Source of the DNA: Bacillota bacterium
GTDB lineage: Bacteria > Bacillota > Clostridia > Acetivibrionales > DSM-1351
Length of the DNA stretch: 55,390 nt
Assembly: GCA_023460955.1 (NCBI GenBank)
Contig: JAEWOH010000023.1
Span: forward strand, 1 to 55,390
Reading direction: 5' to 3'
In this document: in pieces, positions 18,733 to 25,956 of the stretch
How the letters are laid out: every line of letters begins with the position of its first letter
How positions within the stretch are numbered: the stretch's first letter is position 1
Position numbers and translations under genes: made by a program
Notes under the pieces: generated by a model
Told to the model about the DNA's origin: nothing
Seen by the model: the letters and a program-made list of their open reading frames with translations, nothing else
Database searches by the model: none

Positions 18733-18761
18733 TTGACTGAAACGATAATACTAAGTAAAAT
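18733..18761 (+). promoter_or_regulatory. Sigma-A promoter of glnA
   Basis: TTGACT (18733-18738), a 17-base spacer and TAAAAT (18756-18761). The expected start near 18768 leaves a leader of about 210 bases containing the attenuator. It is divergent from, and about 70 bases away from, the gatC promoter. Confidence 0.75.
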
Positions 18762-18835
18762 ATCTTTAAAGAAGCTTTCAAAACTTTTTAATGCTACATA
18801 ATTACTTTTGCTGAAAAATAGTTTTATACTAAATC

Positions 18836-18891
18836 GAAACAATGGCGTTTCTCATTTCCTTCTTTAAGGAATTATGAGTTGCGCCTTTTTT
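18836..18891 (+). promoter_or_regulatory. ANTAR-type attenuator leader of glnA
   Basis: GAAAC-AATGGC-GTTTC is a perfect 5-bp hairpin with hexaloop AATGGC (18836-18851). The terminator starts within it: GGCG (18844-18847), CTCAT and TCCTT pair with AAGGA, ATGAG and CGCC (18882-18885), followed by six T. The folds are mutually exclusive, as in leaders switched by ANTAR proteins. The ANTAR regulator is the gene after glnA. Confidence 0.82.
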
Positions 18892-18977
18892 ATTTCGATG
18901 TAAAGTGTATACTATTAATATATTAAATATATTTCTCGCATAAATTAAATTGTATATTAAGGAAAGAGGTGGGGAAC

Positions 18978-20303
18978 ATGGCCTCCAAAAATGATCTACT
19001 GAAATTTGTAGGACAGAATGACGTTAAGTTTATAAGGCTTCAGTTTGCTGATATATTTGGCAATATGAAGAATATTGCCATTACCGATCAGCAGTTGGAA
19101 AAAGCACTTGAAGAAGGTGTAATGTTTGATGCGTCAGCTATAGCGGGCTTCTCAGAAGTTGAACAGTCCGATATGCTGCTTTTCCCTGATCCGGATACGT
19201 TTCAGCTTATTCCGTGGAGACCGCAGCATGGGAAAGTGGCTAGATTCATCTGCGATATAAGAAATTATGACGGATCACAATTTTTGGGAGATCCAAGGTA
19301 TATTCTCAAAAGGTCTGAAGCCAAAGCAAAGCAACTAGGCTATACCTTCAATATAGGTCCGGAATGTGAGTTCTTCCTATTTCATACAGATGCTGAAGGA
19401 AGACCTACAAATAAGACCCACGATGCCGCCGGCTATTGCGACTTGGCTCCTTCTGACCTCGGTGAGAACTGCAGAAGAGAGATATGCATGGTTTTGGAGG
19501 ATATGGGCTTTGAAATAGAAGCATCACATCATGAAAATGCCGCCGGCCAGCATGAAATTGATTTCAAATACAGTGATGTCATGACAGCCGCCGATAGGAT
19601 AATGACATTCAGAATGGTAGTAAAAACAGTAGCGCAACGTAACGGTCTTCATGCTACTTTTATGCCCAAACCAATTTATAACTCTTACGGTTCAGGAATG
19701 CATATTAACATGTCCCTTTCACAGAACGGAAAAAATCTGTTCAATGCCGGGGAAAACAGCATGGACATTTCAGAGATTGCCAAGATGTTTGGTGCAGGAA
19801 TTCTACACCACGCAAAAGGAATAACTGCTGTTGCAAATCCGCTGGTTAATTCCTATAAGAGGTTTGTACCTGGTTTCGAAGCACCGGTTCATATTGCATG
19901 GTCTCACATGAACAGGAGTCTACTGCTCAGAATACCTGCACCTAAAGGAGAATCAACAAGAATTGAGCTCAGAAGTCCGGATCCATCCTGCAATCCTTAT
20001 CTGACACTTGCCTTACTGCTTGAAGCCGGACTTGACGGTTTACAGAAAAAAATGTTAATTCCTCCACCAGTAGATATAAATACGTATAACCTCACAGCGG
20101 ATCAGGAAAAGGAACTTGGTATCCAGCGACTGCCTTCGAATTTATTCCTTGCTATTGAAGAAATGAAAAAGGATTCCTATATAAAGGATGTATTAGGTGA
20201 CCATATTTTCTCAAAGTATGTTTCTGCTAAAGAAGCTGAGTGGTCAGCATACAATAATATCGTACATTCCTGGGAAATAGATCGATACCTTTCTGCATAT
20301 TAA
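18978..20303 (+). CDS. glnA: Glutamine synthetase type I
   Basis: 441 residues from the ATG at 18978, behind AAGAGGTGGGG; a GTG nine bases earlier falls inside the ribosome site. Class I motifs are clear: GPECEFFLF, ENAAGQHEIDF, GSGMHINMS, NPLVNSYKRFVPGFEAPVHIAWS and RIELRSPDPSCNPYLTLAL. It makes glutamine from glutamate, ammonia and ATP as a dodecamer. The short length suggests the GSI-alpha type, which is feedback-inhibited and not adenylylated. The next gene, 70 bases on, encodes an ANTAR regulator, likely co-transcribed. Confidence 0.96.
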   Translation: MASKNDLLKFVGQNDVKFIRLQFADIFGNMKNIAITDQQLEKALEEGVMFDASAIAGFSEVEQSDMLLFPDPDTFQLIPWRPQHGKVARFICDIRNYDGSQFLGDPRYILKRSEAKAKQLGYTFNIGPECEFFLFHTDAEGRPTNKTHDAAGYCDLAPSDLGENCRREICMVLEDMGFEIEASHHENAAGQHEIDFKYSDVMTAADRIMTFRMVVKTVAQRNGLHATFMPKPIYNSYGSGMHINMSLSQNGKNLFNAGENSMDISEIAKMFGAGILHHAKGITAVANPLVNSYKRFVPGFEAPVHIAWSHMNRSLLLRIPAPKGESTRIELRSPDPSCNPYLTLALLLEAGLDGLQKKMLIPPPVDINTYNLTADQEKELGIQRLPSNLFLAIEEMKKDSYIKDVLGDHIFSKYVSAKEAEWSAYNNIVHSWEIDRYLSAY

Positions 20304-20373
20304 TCCGAAATCTTCTGCGGAGCTGAAGCAAATTATAAGCTAGCTATTCCCGCTCAGATGGAGGTGATTGCCA

Positions 20374-20946
20374 GTGAGTGCAGGAGGGATTCTAATTGTA
20401 TGCAGCAGGCCGGACTTGATTAAAGAGCTACGAATCCTAATGCTTCAACAAGGATATTCGGCAGCTGAATATTCACTTTCGGCAAATGAGGCCAGGCGTA
20501 AACTTGACTTTTTCGAACCTGAGCTGATACTTATAAATGCCCCTTTACAGGATGAACTTGGTATTGAACTTGTTCTGGATATAGCTGATAAAACTGATGC
20601 TGGTATTATCGTACTGTCAAAGCACGAGCATATTGAGGAAATGCAGTTCAAGCTTGAAAAGGTTGGAGCTCTTATATTGCCCAAGCCTATTAACAAGACA
20701 ACTTTACTGCAAACAGCGAAATTTGCTGCCAACTCCCGTAAATCGCTCAAAGGCTTGAAACTTCAGAATGATGATCTGGAAAGACGGATTAACGATAGAA
20801 AGATTATTGAAAAGGCTAAATGGCTAATGGTAGAAAAGATGAATATGACAGAGCCTCAAGCTCACCGGTACATTCAGAAAAGAGCTATGGATACAAGAGT
20901 GTCTCAGGTAAAGGTAGCCGAAGAGATATTATCAAGTTATAAGTAG
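20374..20946 (+). CDS. ANTAR-domain antiterminator with degenerate receiver
   Basis: 190 residues from the GTG at 20374, spaced correctly from GGAGGTGA (20360-20367). Residues 1-120 resemble a response-regulator receiver, but the acidic pair is replaced (ILIVCSRPD) and the phosphoacceptor position reads Asn (LILINAPLQ); the switch Lys in LPKPI remains. After a coiled coil (about 122-138) comes a clear ANTAR RNA-binding domain (INDRKIIEKAKWLMVEKM..., AHRYIQKRAMDTR). ANTAR proteins bind paired hexaloop hairpins in nascent RNA and block terminators. A comparable glnA-linked ANTAR regulator has been described in solventogenic clostridia. No sensor kinase is nearby. Pseudo-receivers such as that of AmiR respond to a protein partner instead of phosphate. 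Confidence 0.9.
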   Translation: MSAGGILIVCSRPDLIKELRILMLQQGYSAAEYSLSANEARRKLDFFEPELILINAPLQDELGIELVLDIADKTDAGIIVLSKHEHIEEMQFKLEKVGALILPKPINKTTLLQTAKFAANSRKSLKGLKLQNDDLERRINDRKIIEKAKWLMVEKMNMTEPQAHRYIQKRAMDTRVSQVKVAEEILSSYK

Positions 20947-21087
20947 GTTGGTCCGGAGACAAAGAGTTTTGTGCTACATAAAATTGTGACCTTTATGTCG
21001 CAAATATCCAAAGAGCTTAGGATATAAAATGCTCTGCTGTCTCATTATAGATATATAAAAATATAAGGGTGCGCGCCCATGAAGGGT

Positions 21088-21135
21088 GCAGAAAAAATAT
21101 CCTGTTAAGTACTGTTAACAGGATATTTTTTCTGC
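21088..21135 (+). terminator. Long perfect hairpin ending the glnA-ANTAR operon
   Basis: A perfect 21-bp stem (21088-21108 with 21115-21135) closes a six-base loop GTACTG. The 3' arm includes six consecutive T. It is 142 bases after the ANTAR gene and the best candidate for its terminator. The stretch 20947-21087 shows nothing else clear. Confidence 0.7.
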
Positions 21136-21299
21136 GTTCAGACTAACATTAACCATTGACTTATCCAAACAAATGAATTAATGCCGCGGGGAAGTTGCAT
21201 AAAACGGGTAAAAAACTAATAAAATGAGTAATATGTCTTAAAATATGAAGCCTAACATATGCTTTAATTCAAAATTTCAATATTTTTTGATATAAAGTA

Positions 21300-21328
21300 T
21301 TGACGATAGTTTTTCCCTGTGCTACAAT
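21300..21328 (+). promoter_or_regulatory. Sigma-A promoter of amtB-PII operon
   Basis: TTGACG (21300-21305), a 17-base spacer and TACAAT (21323-21328). The leader to the amtB start codon is about 275 bases and holds two attenuators. Confidence 0.78.
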
Positions 21329-21350
21329 GAAAAAAACGAAATAAACAGAA

Positions 21351-21406
21351 CAGCGATGGTGCTGCTTGGTTAATTGCTTTAAAGCGAATAACCGTGCAGC
21401 TTTTTT
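21351..21406 (+). promoter_or_regulatory. First ANTAR-like attenuator in amtB leader
   Basis: CAGC-GATGGT-GCTG is a 4-bp hairpin with hexaloop GATGGT (21351-21364); position 4 is G but position 1 is G, not A. The terminator uses GCTGC (21361-21365) and GGTTA pairing with TAACC and GCAGC (21396-21400), followed by six T. Confidence 0.65.
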
Positions 21407-21479
21407 GTTTATCAGAATAATATCCATTTTCTGCTCTGTTGATAAGTAATCTGTGTGGAAAACATGATTATACGGGAAT

Positions 21480-21533
21480 AACACAACGGTGTGTTTGGAG
21501 AATAATATTTCTCCGGGCAGACCGTTGTTTTTA
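21480..21533 (+). promoter_or_regulatory. Second ANTAR-type attenuator in amtB leader
   Basis: AACAC-AACGGT-GTGTT is a perfect 5-bp hairpin with hexaloop AACGGT (21480-21495), A at position 1 and G at 4. ACAACGGT (21483-21490) is also the 5' arm of a terminator pairing with ACCGTTGT (21521-21528), with inner stem GGAGAA/TTCTCC, followed by TTTT. Confidence 0.75.
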
Positions 21534-21608
21534 TGTACGTAGAATCACTAAACTATTTAAAAATCTGCACTATGTAAGTTTTTTATTATTTTATTTGGAG
21601 GGGTTATT

Positions 21609-22862
21609 ATGGCAAATATCAACACAGGAGATACAGCTTTTGTACTTATCTCCACAGCACTTGTATTTTTTATGACACCAGGCCTTGCATTATTTTATGG
21701 AGGAATGGTAAAAAGGAAAAATGTTTTAAGTACAATTATGGCTTCATTTTTTATTTGCGGCCTTGCATCTGTTCTTTGGGTGCTCATTGGCTACTCATTA
21801 TCGTTTGGAAAAGATATGGGCGGAATAATCGGTAATCTTGACTGGGCATTATTTAATAATGTTGGTGGTGCTCCAAACGCCGATTATGCACCTACCATAC
21901 CGCATACACTATTTGCAGCATTTCAGATGATGTTTGCAATAATTACACCGGCGTTGATAACAGGTTCATTGGTTGAGAGAATGAAATTCTCATCACTGTT
22001 CTTATTTATCGGCTTTTGGTCCTTAATTGTATATTATCCGATGGCTCACATGATGTGGGGAGTTGGTGGTATACTCAGAGATTTGGGAGCAGTAGACTTT
22101 GCAGGAGGAAACGTTGTTCATATAAGTTCAGGTATTTCAGGACTTGTTGCATGTATAATTCTTGGTAAAAGAAAAGGTTATGGTATTACCTCAACACAGC
22201 CACACAATATACCATTGGTCTTTATAGGTTCAGCGGTACTATGGTTCGGATGGTTCGGATTTAATGCCGGAAGTGCTTTGGGAAGCGGAGAATTGGCAGT
22301 ACACGCACTTTTAACTACTAATACCTCAGCAGCTACAGCGTTATTATCGTGGATGCTGGTTGAAAAAATCACAAGAGGAAAACCAACCATGTTGGGAGCA
22401 GCTACAGGCGCTGTTGTCGGTCTTGTTGCAATCACTCCGGGAGCAGGTTTTGTTCCAATATGGGCATCAATTATTATTGGAGCAGTAGTAAGTCCGTTAT
22501 GTTACTTTGCTATGAGTGTTATAAAATCTAAATTTGGCTATGATGACGCTTTGGACGCATTTGGCTGTCATGGTATAGGCGGTATTTGGGGAGGTATAGC
22601 AACAGGTTTGTTTGCTAAGAACTCGATCAATTCAGTTGCACAGTGGGATGGTCTTGTATTTGGTGATACCAGATTATTTGTAGCTCAGATAATAAGTATT
22701 GTCGCAACAATTGCTCTGGCTGTTGTTGGAACCGCTGTTATAATGTTTGTACTTAAGCTGATTATGAAAGATTTAAGAGTAACCTCCAGAGAAGAATCCG
22801 AAGGACTCGACATTGCACAGCACGGTGAATCTGCATATCCTTCTTTCTCAGGAATGGATTGA
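21609..22862 (+). CDS. amtB: Ammonium transporter AmtB
   Basis: 417 residues, ATG at 21609 after GGAGGGG. A polytopic membrane protein of the Amt/Rh family, with the signature WFGWFGFNAGSAL and both pore histidines visible, in NVVHISSGISG and in GCHGIGGIWGG. It conducts ammonium across the cytoplasmic membrane when external ammonium is low. The PII gene follows 38 bases later, the classic amtB-glnK pair, in which PII plugs the channel when nitrogen is plentiful. Control is probably by the tandem attenuators in its leader. Confidence 0.96.
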   Translation: MANINTGDTAFVLISTALVFFMTPGLALFYGGMVKRKNVLSTIMASFFICGLASVLWVLIGYSLSFGKDMGGIIGNLDWALFNNVGGAPNADYAPTIPHTLFAAFQMMFAIITPALITGSLVERMKFSSLFLFIGFWSLIVYYPMAHMMWGVGGILRDLGAVDFAGGNVVHISSGISGLVACIILGKRKGYGITSTQPHNIPLVFIGSAVLWFGWFGFNAGSALGSGELAVHALLTTNTSAATALLSWMLVEKITRGKPTMLGAATGAVVGLVAITPGAGFVPIWASIIIGAVVSPLCYFAMSVIKSKFGYDDALDAFGCHGIGGIWGGIATGLFAKNSINSVAQWDGLVFGDTRLFVAQIISIVATIALAVVGTAVIMFVLKLIMKDLRVTSREESEGLDIAQHGESAYPSFSGMD

Positions 22863-22900
22863 TGTTTTGGTAAATATTATTAAAATGGGGGCTTGATTAT

Positions 22901-23239
22901 ATGAAAAAAATTGAAGCGATAATAAGACCTTCAAAGCTTGAAGAATTAAAAGAAGCTTTGTTGTCTATAAATCTTGATGGTATAACTATTTCTCAGGTAA
23001 TGGGAGCAGGGAAGCAGCTGGGCTGGAAGGAGTACTACAGAGGGCAGGAGATATCTTTGAATGTATTGCCCAAAGTAAAGCTTGAACTTGTCTGTGCTGA
23101 TGAGAAAGTTGAAACAATAATTGATACAATTGTTGCTCATACTCAGACCGGTGAAGTAGGTGACGGTAAGATATTTGTTTCTGAATTGCAGGACTGTATA
23201 AGAATCCGCACTAAAGAAAGAGGAATATCCGCTATATAA
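22901..23239 (+). CDS. glnK: PII signal-transduction protein (GlnK type)
   Basis: 112 residues, preceded by GGGGGCTTG. PII signatures are clear: MKKIEAIIRPSKLEELKEAL, GWKEYYRGQE in the T-loop and TGEVGDGKIFV. PII proteins bind ATP/ADP and 2-oxoglutarate and regulate AmtB and nitrogen enzymes by contact. The T-loop reads YRGQEISLNVLP, so the tyrosine uridylylated in proteobacterial PII (RGAEYM) is replaced by Ile. Regulation is therefore likely by ligand alone. Partners could include AmtB and possibly the ANTAR pseudo-receiver, the latter being speculation. Confidence 0.94.
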   Translation: MKKIEAIIRPSKLEELKEALLSINLDGITISQVMGAGKQLGWKEYYRGQEISLNVLPKVKLELVCADEKVETIIDTIVAHTQTGEVGDGKIFVSELQDCIRIRTKERGISAI

Positions 23240-23316
23240 TTAATTTTTGGTTTTGCCGGTAGATTATTTTCCTGATTATATTAAGTCAAACGGCAAACGA
23301 ACCAATTAATTTACTA

Positions 23317-23465
23317 AAAAGCGCTTGCATGAATAGTATGGCGATTACAAGTAAATAGGCCGGTGCAGTACTCCATTAACCGAGAATTGGAGCACTGCTC
23401 AACTTACACCCTGTAAATACTTCGGCCGACTTACTTGTTCTTACCAACATTCGGTAAGCGCTTTT
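23317..23465. repeat. 149-bp nested imperfect palindrome between convergent genes
   Basis: Outer arms AAAAGCGCTT (23317-23326) / AAGCGCTTTT (23456-23465), then ACAAGTAA (23347-23354) / TTACTTGT (23431-23438), GGCCG (23358-23362) / CGGCC (23423-23427), a central hairpin of 11 bp with one mismatch (23365-23375 with 23388-23398), and a side hairpin TTACA/TGTAA (23404-23416). It overlaps the speB stop codon. It can terminate both converging transcripts, but is far longer than needed. A miniature mobile element or structured 3' RNA are alternatives. Confidence 0.7.
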
Positions 23466-24324
23466 ATTTTGTTGACATGGTGAGAATAACCTCTCTTAAA
23501 ACCTTACAGGCCAACGCTGTTGATGCCCCGCTGTGATCATAGTGCGGTGACAGTTCAACGATATCTGCCCCGATAATATTAAGTCCTGATATGCTTTTTA
23601 AAGCTCTTATCAAATCAGAAAAACTGACACCGCCTGCTTCTGGCGTGCCTGTTCCGGGAAAGTTGGAAGGATCCAGCACATCAAGATCGATTGTAAGGTA
23701 AACCGGTGAACCGCCGATTTCTTGAACAGCGGTACCCAACGTATCAAAATTATGAAGACACATTGTGGTATGTCCTTCCCTAGACCAGTAGAACTCTTCG
23801 CGTGTACCGCTGCGAATCCCGAACTGCCAGATCCTGTTGTCGCCTAAAATGTCCCAGGCACGCCTGATTACTGAAGAGTGTGACAAAGCTTCACCGAGAT
23901 AATCTTCACGAAGATCAGTATGAGCATCAAAGTGGATTATTTTAAGATCAGGATACTTTTTTGAAGCTTGTTCGATTGCTGGAAGTGATACGAGGTGCTC
24001 TCCTCCAATCATAAGAGGTTTTTTATTATTTTCAAAAATCAGCCCTACCGTTTCTGATATCATGTTAAGAGCTTTTTGCGGAGCTCCGAAGGGCAAATCT
24101 AAATCACCGAAATCATTGATGGAAAAATCAGTTATGTCGGCGTCGAAATATGGACTGTAAGTTTCAATCCCTATGGAATCCATTCTCATTATTGAAGGAG
24201 CAAATCTTGTTCCGGGCCTAAAGGTTGTCGTACCGTCATATGGTGCGCCGAATATAACCATTTCTGCCGTATTAAAGTCACTGTCACAACCCAAAAATTT
24301 GGTGGAAAGCGTATTATTGTTCAT
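23464..24324 (-). CDS. speB: Agmatinase/ureohydrolase family protein
   Basis: 286 residues, ATG at 24324 after GGCAGGTTATC. Ureohydrolase metal-binding motifs are visible: GGEHLVSL, IIHFDAHTDLRE and LTIDLDVLDPSNFPG, supplying His/Asp ligands for a dinuclear manganese site. The most likely reaction is agmatine to putrescine plus urea, but arginase-like or guanidino-substrate variants cannot be separated by eye. It is alone on the minus strand, without an adjoining speE or speA. Its stop codon lies in the nested palindrome shared with the PII transcript. Confidence 0.85.
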   Translation of the reverse strand: MNNNTLSTKFLGCDSDFNTAEMVIFGAPYDGTTTFRPGTRFAPSIMRMDSIGIETYSPYFDADITDFSINDFGDLDLPFGAPQKALNMISETVGLIFENNKKPLMIGGEHLVSLPAIEQASKKYPDLKIIHFDAHTDLREDYLGEALSHSSVIRRAWDILGDNRIWQFGIRSGTREEFYWSREGHTTMCLHNFDTLGTAVQEIGGSPVYLTIDLDVLDPSNFPGTGTPEAGGVSFSDLIRALKSISGLNIIGADIVELSPHYDHSGASTALACKVLREVILTMSTK

Positions 24325-24424
24325 ATTAAATGATAACCTGCCTTTTAAATATTTTACACAATTAATTGATTGAATTTATTTTACCATTAATGTTCCAAAA
24401 TACAATAGTTATTATTTCTGTACG

Positions 24425-24452
24425 TTAGCATAAAAATTTAGTATACTATAAT
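24425..24452 (+). promoter_or_regulatory. Probable sigma-A promoter upstream of the TIM-barrel gene
   Basis: TTAGCA (24425-24430), a 16-base spacer and TATAAT (24447-24452), 120 bases before the start codon. The -35 box is weak. The rest of the 250-base intergenic region shows no clear structure. Confidence 0.5.
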
Positions 24453-24572
24453 TAAAAAACCTATAAATTATGTAAAAGTATACAATGGGTTTGAAAAGGT
24501 AAACCTAGCAAACGAGGTACTGTTTATCAAGCAAAGAAAGTTTGTATAAAGCAAAGTAGAAGAGGTGCTATT

Positions 24573-25235
24573 ATGACATTTGTTCCTGAAATAGAAGGGA
24601 CCCTGCGTAAGCATATGGTCAAAATTCCGGAAGTTATAAACCGCGCCAGCGGGATAAATATTTTCGGGAAAAACATAAAATCTTTGATGTTTACAACTGA
24701 TGTTGCTATAATTAAAAACTGCAATGCAAATGCAGTAATTGCTGTATATCCATTTACTCCACAGCCAATTATCACACACTCAATAATAAACGCATCTGAT
24801 ATTCCCGTTTTTTGCGGTGTAGGAGGCGGGACTACTACAGGAAAACGTGTAATAAATATTGCTATGGATGCGGAATTTCAAGGAGCGATAGGTGTTGTAG
24901 TCAATGCTCCTACAAAAAATGAACTGATTAAATCTTTACATTCAAAAATAGATATTCCGATAGTGGTTACTGTTACCTCGGAAAATACCGATATACAAGC
25001 CCGACTTGATGCAGGCGCTGAAATTCTTAATGTATCCTGTGCAGCGAAAACTCCGGCTGTAGTGAAAAAAATCCGAAGCGCGTTTCCTTATGTACCTATA
25101 ATAGCTACTGGAGGACCTACTTCCGAGAGTATATTGGAAACTATAGAAGCCGGAGCAAATACAATTACATATACTCCTCCCACAAGTGCTGAACTATTTA
25201 AGCAATTAATGAATAAATACAGGGATGAATTATGA
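24573..25235 (+). CDS. TIM-barrel protein of unassigned function
   Basis: 220 residues, ATG at 24573 after AGAGGTG. Alternating beta strands and helices ending in IIATGGPTSESILETIEAGANTITY-type phosphate-binding loops suggest a TIM barrel related in shape to KDPG-aldolase/HisA-like enzymes. PVFCGVGGGTTTGKRV is a distinctive glycine-rich loop. The substrate is unknown. It is 22 bases ahead of a HAD phosphatase gene, probably in one transcript. Confidence 0.6.
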   Translation: MTFVPEIEGTLRKHMVKIPEVINRASGINIFGKNIKSLMFTTDVAIIKNCNANAVIAVYPFTPQPIITHSIINASDIPVFCGVGGGTTTGKRVINIAMDAEFQGAIGVVVNAPTKNELIKSLHSKIDIPIVVTVTSENTDIQARLDAGAEILNVSCAAKTPAVVKKIRSAFPYVPIIATGGPTSESILETIEAGANTITYTPPTSAELFKQLMNKYRDEL

Positions 25236-25257
25236 GATACGAAGGATTTAGTTAAAG

Positions 25258-25890
25258 ATGATAAAAGAGATTATTTTTGACCTGGATGGAACCTTAGTGG
25301 ATTCTTTAGAGACTTTTATAAAGCTTGGTAATGAGATGGCCGAAAAGTATGGTTATAAGCCTGTTACCGAGGAAAAAATAAGAGAGTTACTTAAGATGCC
25401 TATGAAAAAGAGGCTGAAAGAGCTCAATATACCAATCTTTAAGCTTCCCAAAATGGCAGTTGAACTATTAAATAACTATCATACCTATGCTGAAGAAGTA
25501 GATCTTATAGAGGGTGCAAAAGAGTTACTTCAAAAGCTTCATTCAGCAGGTTATGGATTAAGTATTGTTTCCTCGAATTCGGTTCACAATATTAAATCCA
25601 TCCTGGAAGTCAATAATATTAATGTTTTTAGCAATATACAGTCTTCAAAAGGCTTATTTGCGAAGCATATTACAATAGGAAAGTTAATCTCAAAGCTAGG
25701 GGTTAAAAAGAGTGAAGTTGTATATGTGGGAGATGAACAGAGGGACGTGGAAGCCTGTAAAAAAATTGGAATAAAAATTATTTCTGTAGTTTGGGGCTTC
25801 GACTCACTTGAACTGCTTGAAAAAGTAGAACCCGACTTTATCGCTCTGAAACCGGATGATATAACTGATATTATTATTTCAATCAAGTAA
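25258..25890 (+). CDS. HAD-superfamily phosphatase (phosphoglycolate phosphatase-like)
   Basis: 210 residues. HAD motifs are clear: motif I IIFDLDGTLVDSL, motif II in SIVSSNSVHN, motif III Lys in SSKGLF and motif IV YVGDEQRDVEA. A helical cap lies between motifs I and II. Likely a small-molecule phosphatase of the Gph/PpaX type; the substrate cannot be told. Start ATG at 25258, with a weak ribosome site (GAAGGA). Confidence 0.85.
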   Translation: MIKEIIFDLDGTLVDSLETFIKLGNEMAEKYGYKPVTEEKIRELLKMPMKKRLKELNIPIFKLPKMAVELLNNYHTYAEEVDLIEGAKELLQKLHSAGYGLSIVSSNSVHNIKSILEVNNINVFSNIQSSKGLFAKHITIGKLISKLGVKKSEVVYVGDEQRDVEACKKIGIKIISVVWGFDSLELLEKVEPDFIALKPDDITDIIISIK

Positions 25891-25956
25891 TACTTATTAA
25901 AATATCGGCTTTGTAATTTTGCTGAAGTCAACTTGAAATAGAAACTGGAGGAAAAT

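Noticed and set aside
18509..18781. 90-codon minus-strand frame in the glnA-gatC divergent region
   Set aside because: It spans the gatC promoter and attenuator, lacks a ribosome site and has low-complexity composition.
21439..21675. 78-codon frame across the amtB leader
   Set aside because: It runs through the second attenuator and into amtB in another frame; no ribosome site, and composition unlike neighbouring genes.
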